Positions 38,847-49,760 of a DNA stretch of 64,000 nucleotides are shown piece after piece. Source of the stretch: Megalopta genalis (taxonomy: Eukaryota > Arthropoda > Insecta > Hymenoptera > Halictidae); assembly GCF_051020955.1 (NCBI RefSeq), contig NW_027476523.1, forward strand, positions 124,001-188,000. Reading direction: 5' to 3'. The notes under the pieces are model-generated. The model was not told the origin of the DNA. It made no database searches and saw nothing but the letters and a program-made list of their open reading frames with translations. Numbering within the stretch: the first letter of the stretch is position 1; each line of letters opens with the position of its first letter. Position numbers and translations under genes: made by a program.

Positions 38847-39361
38847 GACATAACCTTGACATAACCTTGACATAACCTTGACATAACCTTGACATAACCT
38901 TGACATAACCTTGACATAACCTTGACATAACCTTGACATAACCTTGGCATAACCTTGACATAACCTTGACATAACCTTGACATAACCTTGACATAACCTT
39001 GACATAACCTTGACATAACCTTGACATAACCTTGACATAACCTTGACATAACCTTGACATAACCTTGACATAACCTTGACATAACCTTGACATAACCTTG
39101 ACATAACCTTGACATAACCTTGACATAACCTTGACATAACCTTGACATAACCTTGACATAACCTTGACATAACCTTGACATAACCTTGACATAACCTTGA
39201 CATAACCTTGACATAACCTTGACATAACCTTGACATAACCTTGACATAACCTTGACATAACCTTGACATAACCTTGACATAACCTTGACATAACCTTGAC
39301 ATAACCTTGACATAACCTTGACATAACCTTGACATAACCTTGACATAACCTTGACATAACC
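38847..39361. repeat. Long 11-bp telomere-like repeat block (46 units plus 9 nt)
   Basis: 515 nt between family 2 and copy J, uniform except one unit with G for A at 38947 (TTGGCATAACC). It begins GACATAACC, the family-2 5' junction phase. Confidence 0.95.
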
Positions 39362-42300
39362 TTTTTTTTTTTTTTTTTTATTTTACGTGGAGGAAATCTG
39401 CTCGCCAGACACCCCCGCCCCGCCCGGGGTAGCGGGACGAGGGTAGTGTGGGGATCGACCCACTAAAACCTCCACGGCGACCTGAGGACGCAGGACCGAT
39501 CGCTGGCGATTCAACGGGGGAGCCACGGGAACTCTTGAAGAACACTACCGCGGCTCCCCCTCGCCTGGCCGGCCATCAGGATGGTAACGATGGCCGGCCG
39601 CGTCCCGGGGGAGATATAATCCTCCCCCCTAAATCCATTTAAATTCGGCGGCGCGAGGGGTCGCACCCCGCACCGCCCCGACACGGCGACCGCGCGATAG
39701 GTGACCAGGGCCCCCGCCCTGATCACAGCGGCCGCCGGGGGGACGACGAGTATATTGGAGGAGGATTACAGTTAACCCTCGCCTCCTTCAGGCGACTCGT
39801 CATCCCCCACTACCAACAGTGGAGGTCCTCCTCTGTTGGCGGGCGGCGGGCAATGAAACCAGCATGTTCTGGTACACCCGCCGCCCGCCTACTCTCAGCT
39901 GCCCGGGGTTTCTCGGCGTGGGCGCGCACGCCGTCCCCGGGCACGTCGGGCGGGATCTGTAAGCTCCCGATCCCGCTCGGCAGCCTCCTTCCGCGACATA
40001 ACATCCTCGCAGAAAGAGATTGCTGCAGCCCACTTCCCCGGGCTCTCCAGCATGGCCCCAACTAGGCTGGAGAGTGCGAGGTCGTGACCGACATCCCGTT
40101 TTAGGACTCGGCGCAGCGCTGAAAAGGCGGGACATTCCTCCAGCGTGTGCTGCGCCGAGTCTTCCTCCGCGCCACAGTGGTGGCACACCGTCGTCGCTTC
40201 CCGCCCGATGCGACACAGGTAGACACCGAAGCAGCCATGCCCGGTGAACACCTGCGTCGCTCGGTAGGTGAGCCTGCCATGCCGTCTCTCCCGCCACGAG
40301 GTGAAGTGCGGCAGGAGAGCCCCGGGGACGCGCTCGCCGGCGTGGGAGCAAAGCTCGGCACGCCATCTGGCGAGCGCTAGTCGCCGGGCCTGGAGCTCGA
40401 AGCCCTCGACCGTCTCTCGCTCCGGCGGGGCCCCTCGAGCACGGCTGGCGATGCTTGTGCGCCTATAAACATAGGCGCGCACCGCCGCCTGAAGCTCGAA
40501 GGGAAGTTCTCCCGCCAGAGCAAGCGCCGCCACGGTAGACGTGGTGCGGTAACCCCTTATGAGGCGGATGGCCATCCGCCTCTGCAGCCGGCGCAACAAC
40601 AGCGTGTTGCGCCGGCTGGTCATCACGTACGGCGCCCATATTGGGGCACCGTATAAGGCCATAGACCGCACCACGCCCAGGTATAGGCGGCGCACCAAAT
40701 CTCCCGGTCCCCCGAGGTTGGGCAGCAGGCGGCCCAAAGAGGCCGCCGCCTTTTCGACTCGGGGGACGAGACGGTTGAGATGCGCATCGAAGCTCCAGCG
40801 GCTGTCGAGGATCAGTCCGAGATATTTCAACTGGGACTTCACCTCGACGCAGGCTTCTCCAACCCGGATCCACGATCTGGCCGGTGGCCGAGACCGAGGC
40901 CGTCCGTGGAACCAGACAGCCTCGGCCTTCTCCGGGGCTATTTTCAGCCCCAGATCGCGGATCCTCGCGACGACGGCTGCCACCGCAACCTCTGCTCGTC
41001 GGATGGTCCTCTCGAAGGTACTTCCGACGGCGACCACCAACGTGTCGTCCGCGTAGCAGACGAGGGTGGCACCGTCGGGCAGGGAGGCCTTTTCCAGGAC
41101 CGCGTTGTAACCCAGGTCCCACAGGAGCGGTCCTAAAACAGACCCCTGCGGGACCCCGCGGTCCACTTCCCTCCGTATCATCCCGTAACGGCCCGGGTAT
41201 TCGACCCACCTGTCCCGCAGGTAGGCCCCGATCACCCGCCTCAGATATGGAGGCACCTGGTGATCGACGAGGGCCCCCCTAATGGCGGACCAGGGCAGGG
41301 TGTTGAACGCATTGACGATGTCAATGGACACCGCCAAGCACACCCCGCCCCTTGCCACGGCATTGTCCGAGAGGGACTTGAGACGGTCGATAGCGTCGAC
41401 CGTCGATCGCCCCTCCCGGAAGCCAAACTGGCAGTCCGCCAGATCTGGGCCGTCGCGGGACAGGTGTCTGCAGAGGCGGGCAACAATGATCTTCTCGAAG
41501 ATCTTGCCCGCCTCATCCAGGAGACAAATGGGCCGGTACGCGGAGGGAGAATCCTCCGGCCTCCCATCCTTCCTCAAGAGGACCATCCGACTTTCTCTCC
41601 ATAGGTCGGGGAACGTCCCCGACCTCAGGAGCCCAGAGTAGAGGCTCCTCAGCCTCTCCCCCAGGACGCTCGCGGCGAGCAACCAGACCCGGCCGGGGAT
41701 ACCGTCCGGCCCCGGGGCGGTATTCTTGCCCCGGAGCCATTTGACGACCCCGGCCATCTCCTCCGGCGCGACCTCAAGATCCGGGGACCACTCATGTTCC
41801 TCTGGCTCAGGGACGGGCCGGGACGCCTCCCCGCTAACGGGGAATAAAGCGTCCACGACCCGCCCGAGCAGCCCCGGATCCAGGCTCTCCGTCACGGGGG
41901 GCGCCCAGGGACGTAGTCGTCCCAAAGCCATCTTGTATGGGCGCCCCCACGGATCTCGGTTCAGAGAGCCGAGGAGATCGCGCCAGGCCTGGTCCTTCGC
42001 TCGCCTGATGGCCAGCTGCAGGGCGACCACCTTCTCCCGATATCTCCCATACAGCTGGACAGCCAGCACGTCGTCCGTACGTCGTCGTCGACGGGCGCGA
42101 GCGTACTGGCGTCGCGCGCGGACGCACGCGGTGCGTAATTCCGCTATTTCGCACGACCACCAGTACACCGCCTTCCTCGGGAAGACCCTGGCCCGGGGCA
42201 TGGCGACGTCGCAAACCGACGTCATTGCGCCCCGGAACCAACGGGCCTCCCCATTCCCGTCGACTCGCCCGGCCGGTGTTGCTGGCCAGGCCACGACGTG

Positions 42301-42944
42301 GGCTGCCGCCATCAGAGCGTCCTGGTCGAGGCGCTTCAGCGCCCACCGCGGTTGAGGCGAACCCTCATCGGCGGGACGACGACGGGGTGTCGATGGTGGG
42401 GCGGCGGAGAGGCCGAGAACTATGTATCTGTGGTCAGACAACGTCTCCACCCCTTCCGCCACCCTCCACCCCGTAATACGGCGCGCGGCCGGGGGCGTTG
42501 CCCACGAAAGGTCAACGATGGATCCCCCGTTATGCCGCACGCACGTATGGACCGAGCCCGTGTTCAGGAGACGGAGCTCCAGTCCCGCCGCCCAATCCAG
42601 CACCTCCCGGCCCCTCGAGTCAGTCCCGGGGGAACCCCAAGCCGCGGCCTTGGCATTGAAGTCCCCCAGGACCAGCACCGGACGGGGATGGCAGCGGGAG
42701 ACGCATCTCCCTACCCCGTCCAGATACTGCTCAAACTCTTCGAGGGACCACCTCGGAGGTGCGTATATCGCCACAACCGCGGTGCCGCCCCAATCAACGG
42801 CCACGTATCCCAGGCCGCGCTCGATAAGCGAGCACGGCGGGGACCCCGGCCTCCCAGCCCAAATAATCGCGGCGGAGCCAATCGAGTCCCCCATCCAGTG
42901 TGGATGTTTGGGGACCCTGTGCGGCTCCGCCACGACTGCCAACC
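39362..42944 (-). mobile_element. Family-1 non-LTR element, copy J (5'-truncated in ORF2)
   Basis: Poly(A) 18 nt (39362-39379), 3'UTR 39380-39894, and ORF2 lacking about its first 31 residues. It stops at ~42944; the exact base is ambiguous because AACC occurs on both sides. ORF1 and the 5'UTR are absent. Confidence 0.93.
39895..42944 (-). pseudogene. ORF2 lacking its N-terminus, copy J
   Basis: About 1016 codons, open to the normal stop. The first endonuclease asparagine (N11) is lost, while E38 onward, the RT core and the zinc motif remain. Private changes include KAAAWGSPG near 130, SCEIAELRTACV near 295, RPEDSPSAY near 493, ARLCRHL near 520 and HLNRLVP near 753. Some carry over a shared ancestry with copy E. 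Confidence 0.86.
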
Positions 42945-42959
42945 AACCTTGACATAACC
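42945..42959. repeat. 11-bp telomere-like repeat, 1 unit plus 4 nt
   Basis: 15 nt between copies J and K. Confidence 0.9.
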
Positions 42960-43498
42960 TTTTTTTTTTTTTTTTTTATTTTACGTGGAGGAAATCTGCT
43001 CGCCAGACACCCCCGCCCAGCCCGGGGGAGCGGGACGAGGGTAGTGTGGGGTTTGACCCACTAAAACCTCCACGGCGACCTGAGGACGCTGTACCGATCG
43101 CTGGCGATACAACGGGGGAGCCACGGGAACTCTTGAAGAACACTACCGCGGCTCCCCCTCGCCTGGCCGGCCATCAAGATGGTAACGATGGCCGGCCGCG
43201 TCCCGGGGGGAAATAAAATAAATGCTCCCCCCTAAAATCCATTTAAATTCGGCGGCGCGAGGGGTCGCACCCCGCACCGCCCCGACACGGCGACCGCGCG
43301 ATAGGTGACCAGGGCCCCCGCCCTGATCACAGCGGCCGCCGGGGGGACGACGAGTATATTGGAGGAGGATCACAGTTAAACCTCGCCTCCTTCAGGCGAC
43401 TCGTCATCCCCCACACCCAACAGTGGACGTCCTCCTCTGTTGGCGGGCGGCGGGCAATGAAACCAGCATGTTCCGGTACACCCGCCGCCCGCCTACTC

Positions 43499-46400
43499 TC
43501 AGCTGCCCGGGGTTTCTCGGCGTGGGCGCGCTCGCCGTCCCCGGGCACGTCGGGCGGGATCGGTTAGCTCCCGATCCCGCTCGGCAGCCTCCTTCCGCGA
43601 CATAACTTCCTCGCAGAAAGAGATTGCTGCCGCCCACTTCCCCGGACTCTCCAGCATGGCCCCAACTAGGCTGGAGAGTGCGAGGTCGCGGCCGACTTCC
43701 CGTTTTAGGACTCGGCGCAGCGCTGAAAAGGCGGGACATTCCTCCAGCGTGTGCTGCGCCGAGTCTTCCTCCGCGCCACAATGGTGGCACACCGTCGTCG
43801 CTTCCCGCCCGATGCGACACAGGTAGACACCGAAGCAGCCATGCCCGGTGAACACCTGCGTCGCTCGGTAGGAGAGCCTGCCATGCCGTCTCTCCCGCCA
43901 CGAGGTGAAGTGCGGCAGGAGAGCCCCGGGGACGCGCTCGCCGGCGTGGGAGCAAAGCTCGGCACGCCATCTGGCGAGCGCTAGTCGCCGGGCCTGGAGC
44001 TCGAAGCCCTCGACCGTCTCTCGCTCCGGCGGGGCCCCTCGAGCACGGCTGGCGATGCTTGTGCGCCCATAAACATAGGCGCGCACCGCCGCCTGAAGCT
44101 CGAAGGGAAGTTCTCCCGCCAGAGCAAGCGCCGCCACGGTAGACGTGGTGCGGTAACCTCTTATGAGGCGGATGGCCATCCGCCTCTGCAGCCGGCGCAA
44201 CAACAGCGTGTTGCGCCGGCTGGTCATCACGTACGGCGCCCATATTGGGGCACCGTATAAGGCCATAGACCGCACCACGCCCAGGTATAGGCGGCGCACC
44301 AAATCTCCCGGTCCCCCGAGGTTGGGCAGCAGGCGGCCCAAAGAGGCCGCCGCCTTTTCGACTCGGGGGACGAGACGGTCGAGATGCGCATCGAAGCTCC
44401 AGCGGCTGTCGAGGATCAGTCCGAGATATTTCAACTCGGACTTCACCTCGACGCAGGCTTCTCCAACCCGGATCCACGATCTGGCCGGTGGCCGAGACCG
44501 AGGCCGTCCGTGAAACCAGACAGCCTCGGCCTTCTCCGGGGCTATTTCCAGCCCCAGATCGCGGATCCTCGCGACGACGGCTGCCACCGCAACCTCTGCT
44601 CGTCGGATGGTCCTCTCGAAGGTACTCCCGACGGCGACCACCAACGTGTCGTCCGCGTAGCAGACGAGGGTGGCACCGTCGGGCAGGGAGGCCTTCTCCA
44701 GGACCGCGTTGTAACCCAGGTCCCACAGGAGCGGTCCTAAAACGGACCCCTGCGGGACCCCGCGGTCCACTTCCCTCCGTATCATCCCGTACCGGCCCGG
44801 GTATTCGACCCACCTGTCCCGCAGGTAGGCACCGATCACCCGCCTCAGATAGGGAGGCACCTGGTGATCGACGAGGGCCTCCCTAATGGCGGACCAGGGC
44901 AGGGTGTTGAACGCATTGACGATGTCAATGGACACCGCCAAGCACACCCCGCCCCTTGCCACGGCATTGTCCGAGAGGGACTTGAGACGGTCGATAGCGT
45001 CGACCGTCGATCGCCCCTCCCGGAAGCCAAACTGGCAGTCCGCCAGATCTGGGCCGTCGCGGGACAGGTGTCTGGAGAGGCGGGCAACAATGATCTTCTC
45101 GAAGATCTTGCCCGCCTCATCCAGGAGACAAATGGGCCGGTACGCGGAGGGAGAATCCCCCGGCCTCCCATCCTTCCTCAAGAGGACCATCCGACTTTCT
45201 CTCCATAGGTCGGGGAACGTCCCCGACCTCAGGAGCCCAGAGTAGAGGCTCCTCAGCCTCTCCCCCAGGACGCTCGCTGCGAGCAACCAGACCCGGCCGG
45301 GGATACCGTCCGGCCCCGGGGAGGTATTCTTGCCCCGAAGCCATTTGACGACCCCGGCCATCTCCTCCGGCGCGACCTCAAGATCCGGGGACCACTCATG
45401 TTCCTCTGGATCAGGGTCGGGCCTGGACGCCTCCCCGCTAACGGGGAATAACGCGTCCACGACCCGCCCGAGCAGCCCCGGATCCAAGCTCTCCGTCACG
45501 GGGGGCGCCCAGGGACGCAATCGTCCCAATGCCATCTTGTATGGGCGCCCCCACGGATCTCGGTTCAGAGAGCCGAGGAGATCGCGCCAGGCCTGGTCCT
45601 TCGCTCGCCTGATGGCCAGCTGCAGGGCGACCACCTTCTCCCGATATCGCCCATACAGCTGGGCAGCCAGCACGTCGTCCGTACGTCGTCGTCGACGGGC
45701 GCGAGCGTACTGGCGTCGCGCGCGGACGCACTCGGTGCGTAATTCCGCTATTTCGGGCGACCACCAGTACACCGCCTTCCTCGAGAAGACCCTGGCCCGG
45801 GGCATGGCGACGTCGCAGATTGACGTCATTGCGCCCCGGAACCAATGGGCCTCCCCATTCCCGTCGACTGGCCCGGCCGGTGTTGCTGGCCAGGCCACGA
45901 CGTGGGCTGCCGCCATCAGAGCGTCCTGGTCGAGGCGCTTCAGCGCCCACCGCGGCTGAGGCGAAACGTCATCGTCATCGGCGGGGCGACGACGGGGTGT
46001 CGATGGTGGGGCGGCGGAGAGGTCGAGAACTATGTATCTATGGTCAGACAACGTCTCGACCCCTTCCGCCACCCTCCACCCCGTAATACGGCGCGCAGCC
46101 GGGGGTGTTGCCCACGAAAGGTCAACGATGGACCCCCCGTTATGCCGCACGCACGTATGGACCGAGCCCGTGTTCATGAGACGGAGCTCCAGTCCCGCCG
46201 CCCAATCCAGCACCTCCCGGCCCCTCGAGTCAGTCCCGGGAGAACCCCAAGCCGTGGCCTTGGCATTGAAGTCCCCCAGGACCAGCACCGGACGGGGATG
46301 GCAGCGGGAGACGCATCTCCCTACCCCGTCCAGATACTGCTCAAACTCTTCGAGGGACCACCTTGGAGGTGCGTATATCGCCACAACCGCGGTGCCGCCC

Positions 46401-46648
46401 CAATCAACGGCCACGTATCCCAGGCCGCGCTCGATAAGCGAGCACGGCGGGGACCCCGACCTCCCAGCCCAAATAATCGCGGCGGAGCCAATCGAGTCCC
46501 CCATCCAGTGTGGATGTTTGGGGACCCTGTGCGGCTCCGCCACGACTGCCAACCCGGCACCCCGCTCGGCCAGGCATTGAAACAGGAGATCCTGCGCTCT
46601 GGCCGAGCAGTTGAGGTTAACTTGTATTATCGGGCCCGGGGGCCCCAT
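43499..46648 (-). CDS. ORF2 endonuclease / reverse transcriptase, copy K
   Basis: 1049 residues, two longer than the norm because a GAT/ATC triplet run gives DDDD near 224. Other markers are RVFSRKAVYWWSPEIAEL near 284, RPDPDPEEHEW near 407 and KNTSPGPDG near 438, the latter two shared with copy L. The catalytic blocks are intact. Confidence 0.94.
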   Translation of the reverse strand: MGPPGPIIQVNLNCSARAQDLLFQCLAERGAGLAVVAEPHRVPKHPHWMGDSIGSAAIIWAGRSGSPPCSLIERGLGYVAVDWGGTAVVAIYAPPRWSLEEFEQYLDGVGRCVSRCHPRPVLVLGDFNAKATAWGSPGTDSRGREVLDWAAGLELRLMNTGSVHTCVRHNGGSIVDLSWATPPAARRITGWRVAEGVETLSDHRYIVLDLSAAPPSTPRRRPADDDDVSPQPRWALKRLDQDALMAAAHVVAWPATPAGPVDGNGEAHWFRGAMTSICDVAMPRARVFSRKAVYWWSPEIAELRTECVRARRQYARARRRRRTDDVLAAQLYGRYREKVVALQLAIRRAKDQAWRDLLGSLNRDPWGRPYKMALGRLRPWAPPVTESLDPGLLGRVVDALFPVSGEASRPDPDPEEHEWSPDLEVAPEEMAGVVKWLRGKNTSPGPDGIPGRVWLLAASVLGERLRSLYSGLLRSGTFPDLWRESRMVLLRKDGRPGDSPSAYRPICLLDEAGKIFEKIIVARLSRHLSRDGPDLADCQFGFREGRSTVDAIDRLKSLSDNAVARGGVCLAVSIDIVNAFNTLPWSAIREALVDHQVPPYLRRVIGAYLRDRWVEYPGRYGMIRREVDRGVPQGSVLGPLLWDLGYNAVLEKASLPDGATLVCYADDTLVVAVGSTFERTIRRAEVAVAAVVARIRDLGLEIAPEKAEAVWFHGRPRSRPPARSWIRVGEACVEVKSELKYLGLILDSRWSFDAHLDRLVPRVEKAAASLGRLLPNLGGPGDLVRRLYLGVVRSMALYGAPIWAPYVMTSRRNTLLLRRLQRRMAIRLIRGYRTTSTVAALALAGELPFELQAAVRAYVYGRTSIASRARGAPPERETVEGFELQARRLALARWRAELCSHAGERVPGALLPHFTSWRERRHGRLSYRATQVFTGHGCFGVYLCRIGREATTVCHHCGAEEDSAQHTLEECPAFSALRRVLKREVGRDLALSSLVGAMLESPGKWAAAISFCEEVMSRKEAAERDRELTDPARRARGRRARPRRETPGS

Positions 46649-48786
46649 TACACAGCCGTGTCCATCGCCGTCACGGCCGCGGATGCGGTGGCGTCAGGGA
46701 CTTTAGTGGCCCCATTCGCCCCCACGGGTGCGGCGGTAGCATCAGGCGGTGCCGCCTTTTCGTTGCTGGCCACGGTGGTCGCTGCCTTGGCCATCGTGGT
46801 TTCCTTCCCTTTTTTATTGAATCTGGCAGACGACCTTTGGCCGCCTACCTTGCCTCGCCTCGCACTGACAGGACACGCCCGGCCGCCGAGGCGGTGACCA
46901 GAAGGCCTGCCCGCGCCCGCACAAAGCGGACAATTGGGCGTGGCCGTACAGGCTGCCACCTTATGGTCCCGACTGCCGCATCTATAGCAGCAGTCGGACC
47001 TATCCTCGGCAGAAGTGCACCGCTGACTGGTGTGGCCAACATCAAGGCAACGGTAACACTGCAGAGGCCGGGCACTCAGGGCCTCCACGGCTGCATGGGT
47101 CCAGCCGACGGTTATCCGGCCCGCGACAGCAACCTTGCGAGCGGCCGCGGCAGGACATCGGACCCAGAGGGTGCCCAATCCCGAGGGGGAAGACCGGATT
47201 TCGCCGGTATTGATGTCCCCCTCGCTGCACCCGCCCACGCGGGCAACAGCCGCAGCGACCTCCGCCGGCGTGGTCGAATCGACCAGGCCGCGCACCCTAA
47301 GGTCAGCTTTTTTGACCGGACGCGCGACCTTTACGCCGGTGCCTGCCAGCGCTTCCGCCACTTTTGTGGCGAGGACGGTGGCCTTGGCGGCCCCATCGGT
47401 GCCAGGAACTTCCAAAATTAACCCCCCAGTCACCGCCCTTCGCGGCCTCAGCGAGGCGATGCCAATTTCTGCCAGGTCCACCTTGGACCTGGCAGTGGCC
47501 ATCGCCTGCGCGTAAGTAATGTCCACGCCAGACGGAACCGTTATGGTAACCGCTGCTGTGCGTGGCGGTCGAGGAGGCAGGGGTGTCTTCCTGGGGGCCG
47601 CCGGGACCACCCGTCCTTTTTTATTCGCGGCCGAAGTGGCCTTGGCAGCCGCCTTTTTGGCCTTCCGGCCAACCACCTGGGACCACGCCTCCTGGGGCGG
47701 AGGCGCGGCAGAGGGTAGCGCCGATTCTGCTCGCGGTCGAGCGGGCTCCGTCTGGGCCGCTATAGCCGCCCCAGCTTTCCCAACTTTCTTATTCTGCTTC
47801 GTCTTCCGCCGCACCCTGTCCGAAGACTGTGAGGGGACGGACGGCCCAGGGGCCACCGATCGCAGGGCCGAGTCCGTTCGCGGCGCGAGCTCCCTCCTGA
47901 ATGACGCCAATTTGGCGTCTATCAGGGCGCCTATTTGCGCCAGAAAATCTGCGGGCACAGCCGCAGGTGGTGGCGAGGACTTTTCTTGCCCGGAGCGATG
48001 GCAATCCCGGGCGCCGACGATCGGCGCCGATACTGAGCCCTCTCCCGGGCGCGGCGGCGGAGGCATTGCGGCAGCAGCCGTTCTCGCCTCCACCACCTGC
48101 CGGAGCCGGGCCACCTCCGCCTGCAGCTCCGTCATTTGCCCCCTGAGGACGGCATTTTCGGCCTCCAGGACACGCGTGGCGTCGGTAGCTGACCTCACTG
48201 CCAGCTCGGACACCCCCACCCTGCCGTTTAAGGCGGCCACCCTCAGGGCGCGGGCCAAGTTGCCCTTCAGCCCCTTTGACACACCGGAGATTCTGGCCAC
48301 CTCATCCAGGCTCTCCAATATAGCGGCCGCTACATCCCGCGTCGGACGGTTGCGGAAATTTTCCGCGATATCCGTCTCGTCCGGGAGCGGAACGCTCGAC
48401 CGCGATGGTCTCGGCACGGGGGCACCCGGGTCGAATATCGCCGCCACCTCCCTTGCCTCGGCCTCCAGCTGCGAAGCCTCGGCCAGCCTAAGTTTGGCCT
48501 CTGCGAGGCCAACATATTCGCCGGTCGTCGGCGGCCGTCCTCTTTTCCTCGCTGACGACGAGCCCGGGACACTCTGCGATGAGTGGTGGGAGGAGACAGA
48601 GAAATCTGACTCCTCCCCCTCATCGCACTCACCAAGGCCCGCTGCGGTCCTCTTTTTGCCGCGTGTCGCCGAATGCCTCCGCGACACCGGCTCTGTGCAT
48701 CTTTTGAGGCGCACGATAGGCCCGCGCACCTCCACCTCACGCTCGTTTCCCCCCTCCCCGGTTGTTTGTGAAAAAGTAGACTCCAT
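46648..48786 (-). CDS. ORF1 gag-like protein, copy K
   Basis: 712 residues from the conserved MES Met; the ATG at 48840 would add 18. The lysine tract is broken (KTKQNKK instead of KTKKKKK near 329). GSVSAPIVGARDCHRS near 250 and AAKATSAANKKG near 380 distinguish it. Zinc knuckles intact. Confidence 0.92.
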   Translation of the reverse strand: MESTFSQTTGEGGNEREVEVRGPIVRLKRCTEPVSRRHSATRGKKRTAAGLGECDEGEESDFSVSSHHSSQSVPGSSSARKRGRPPTTGEYVGLAEAKLRLAEASQLEAEAREVAAIFDPGAPVPRPSRSSVPLPDETDIAENFRNRPTRDVAAAILESLDEVARISGVSKGLKGNLARALRVAALNGRVGVSELAVRSATDATRVLEAENAVLRGQMTELQAEVARLRQVVEARTAAAAMPPPPRPGEGSVSAPIVGARDCHRSGQEKSSPPPAAVPADFLAQIGALIDAKLASFRRELAPRTDSALRSVAPGPSVPSQSSDRVRRKTKQNKKVGKAGAAIAAQTEPARPRAESALPSAAPPPQEAWSQVVGRKAKKAAAKATSAANKKGRVVPAAPRKTPLPPRPPRTAAVTITVPSGVDITYAQAMATARSKVDLAEIGIASLRPRRAVTGGLILEVPGTDGAAKATVLATKVAEALAGTGVKVARPVKKADLRVRGLVDSTTPAEVAAAVARVGGCSEGDINTGEIRSSPSGLGTLWVRCPAAAARKVAVAGRITVGWTHAAVEALSARPLQCYRCLDVGHTSQRCTSAEDRSDCCYRCGSRDHKVAACTATPNCPLCAGAGRPSGHRLGGRACPVSARRGKVGGQRSSARFNKKGKETTMAKAATTVASNEKAAPPDATAAPVGANGATKVPDATASAAVTAMDTAV

Positions 48787-49211
48787 ACTTAATCCCACGA
48801 GTGTGGTCGGAAAGGAGGTCACCCCGGGTAGAGCCGCCATACCCGGGGAAGGCTAATACGCCCGGGGGGTCGCCAGGTACCCCGGGGTTGTCCGCTAACG
48901 ATTGGTGCACCCACCAACCATAGCTGGCGCTTACTCCAGCTACGCCCTCTTCACCGCGCAACACTGCTTGGGGCTAGGGATTTTTTAGAGAGGTTGTCAT
49001 CCTCGCGGCCCGGCCGGTTAAGGCAAGACCCCCGTTCCTGTAAAACATGACCACAGGTTTACGGTATGTGTCCGACTTTAGTTGGCCCCTCACCTCAAGC
49101 CACTCCGGCATGGTAGAACCTGCCAGGGAATAAATTCCCCGCCGGCACAGCCTTGAGGATCATTAGGGCACGAAGCCCCCCCACCACGACAAGGTAGCGG
49201 ACACGGGGGGG

Positions 49212-49225
49212 ACCTTGACATAACC
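49212..49225. repeat. 11-bp telomere-like repeat, 1 unit plus 3 nt
   Basis: 14 nt between copies K and L. Confidence 0.9.
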
Positions 49226-49760
49226 TTTTTTTTTTTTTTATTTTACGTGGAGGAAATCTGCTCGCCAGACACCCCCGCCCCGCCCGGGGGAGCGGGACGA
49301 GGGTAGTGTGGGGTTTGACCCACTAAAACCTCCACGGCGACCTGAGGACGCAGGACCGATCTTTGGCGATTCAACGGGGGAGCCACGGGAACTCTTGAAG
49401 AACACTACCGCGGCTCCCCATCGCCTGGCCGGCCATCAGGATGGTAACGATGGCGGGCCGCGTCCCGGGGGGAAATAAAATAAATCCTCCCCCCTAAAAT
49501 CCATTTAAATTCGGCGGCGCGAGGGGTCGCACCCCGCACCGCCCCGACACGGCGACCGCGCGATAGGTGACCAGGGCCCCCGCCATGATCACAGCGGCCG
49601 CCGGGGGGACGACGAGTATATTGGAGGAGGATCACAGTTAACCCTCCCCTCCATCAGGCGATTCGTCATCCCCCACTCCCAACAGTGGAGGTCCTCCTCT
49701 GTTGGCGGGCGGCGGGCAATGAAACCAGCATGTTCTGGTACACCCGCCGCCCGCCTACTC

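Larger units (their letters stand above)
42960..49211 (-). mobile_element. Family-1 non-LTR retrotransposon, copy K (full length)
   Basis: Poly(A) 18 nt (42960-42977), 3'UTR 42978-43498, both ORFs intact, F/K/M-type 5'UTR. First of four copies (K-N) spaced by a single repeat unit, giving a ~6.26-kb period. Confidence 0.95.

Noticed and set aside
38799..39357. Frames of 150-200 codons made only of the 11-residue period
   Set aside because: Direct translation of the 11-bp repeat, open in all three minus-strand frames. Not evidence of a gene.
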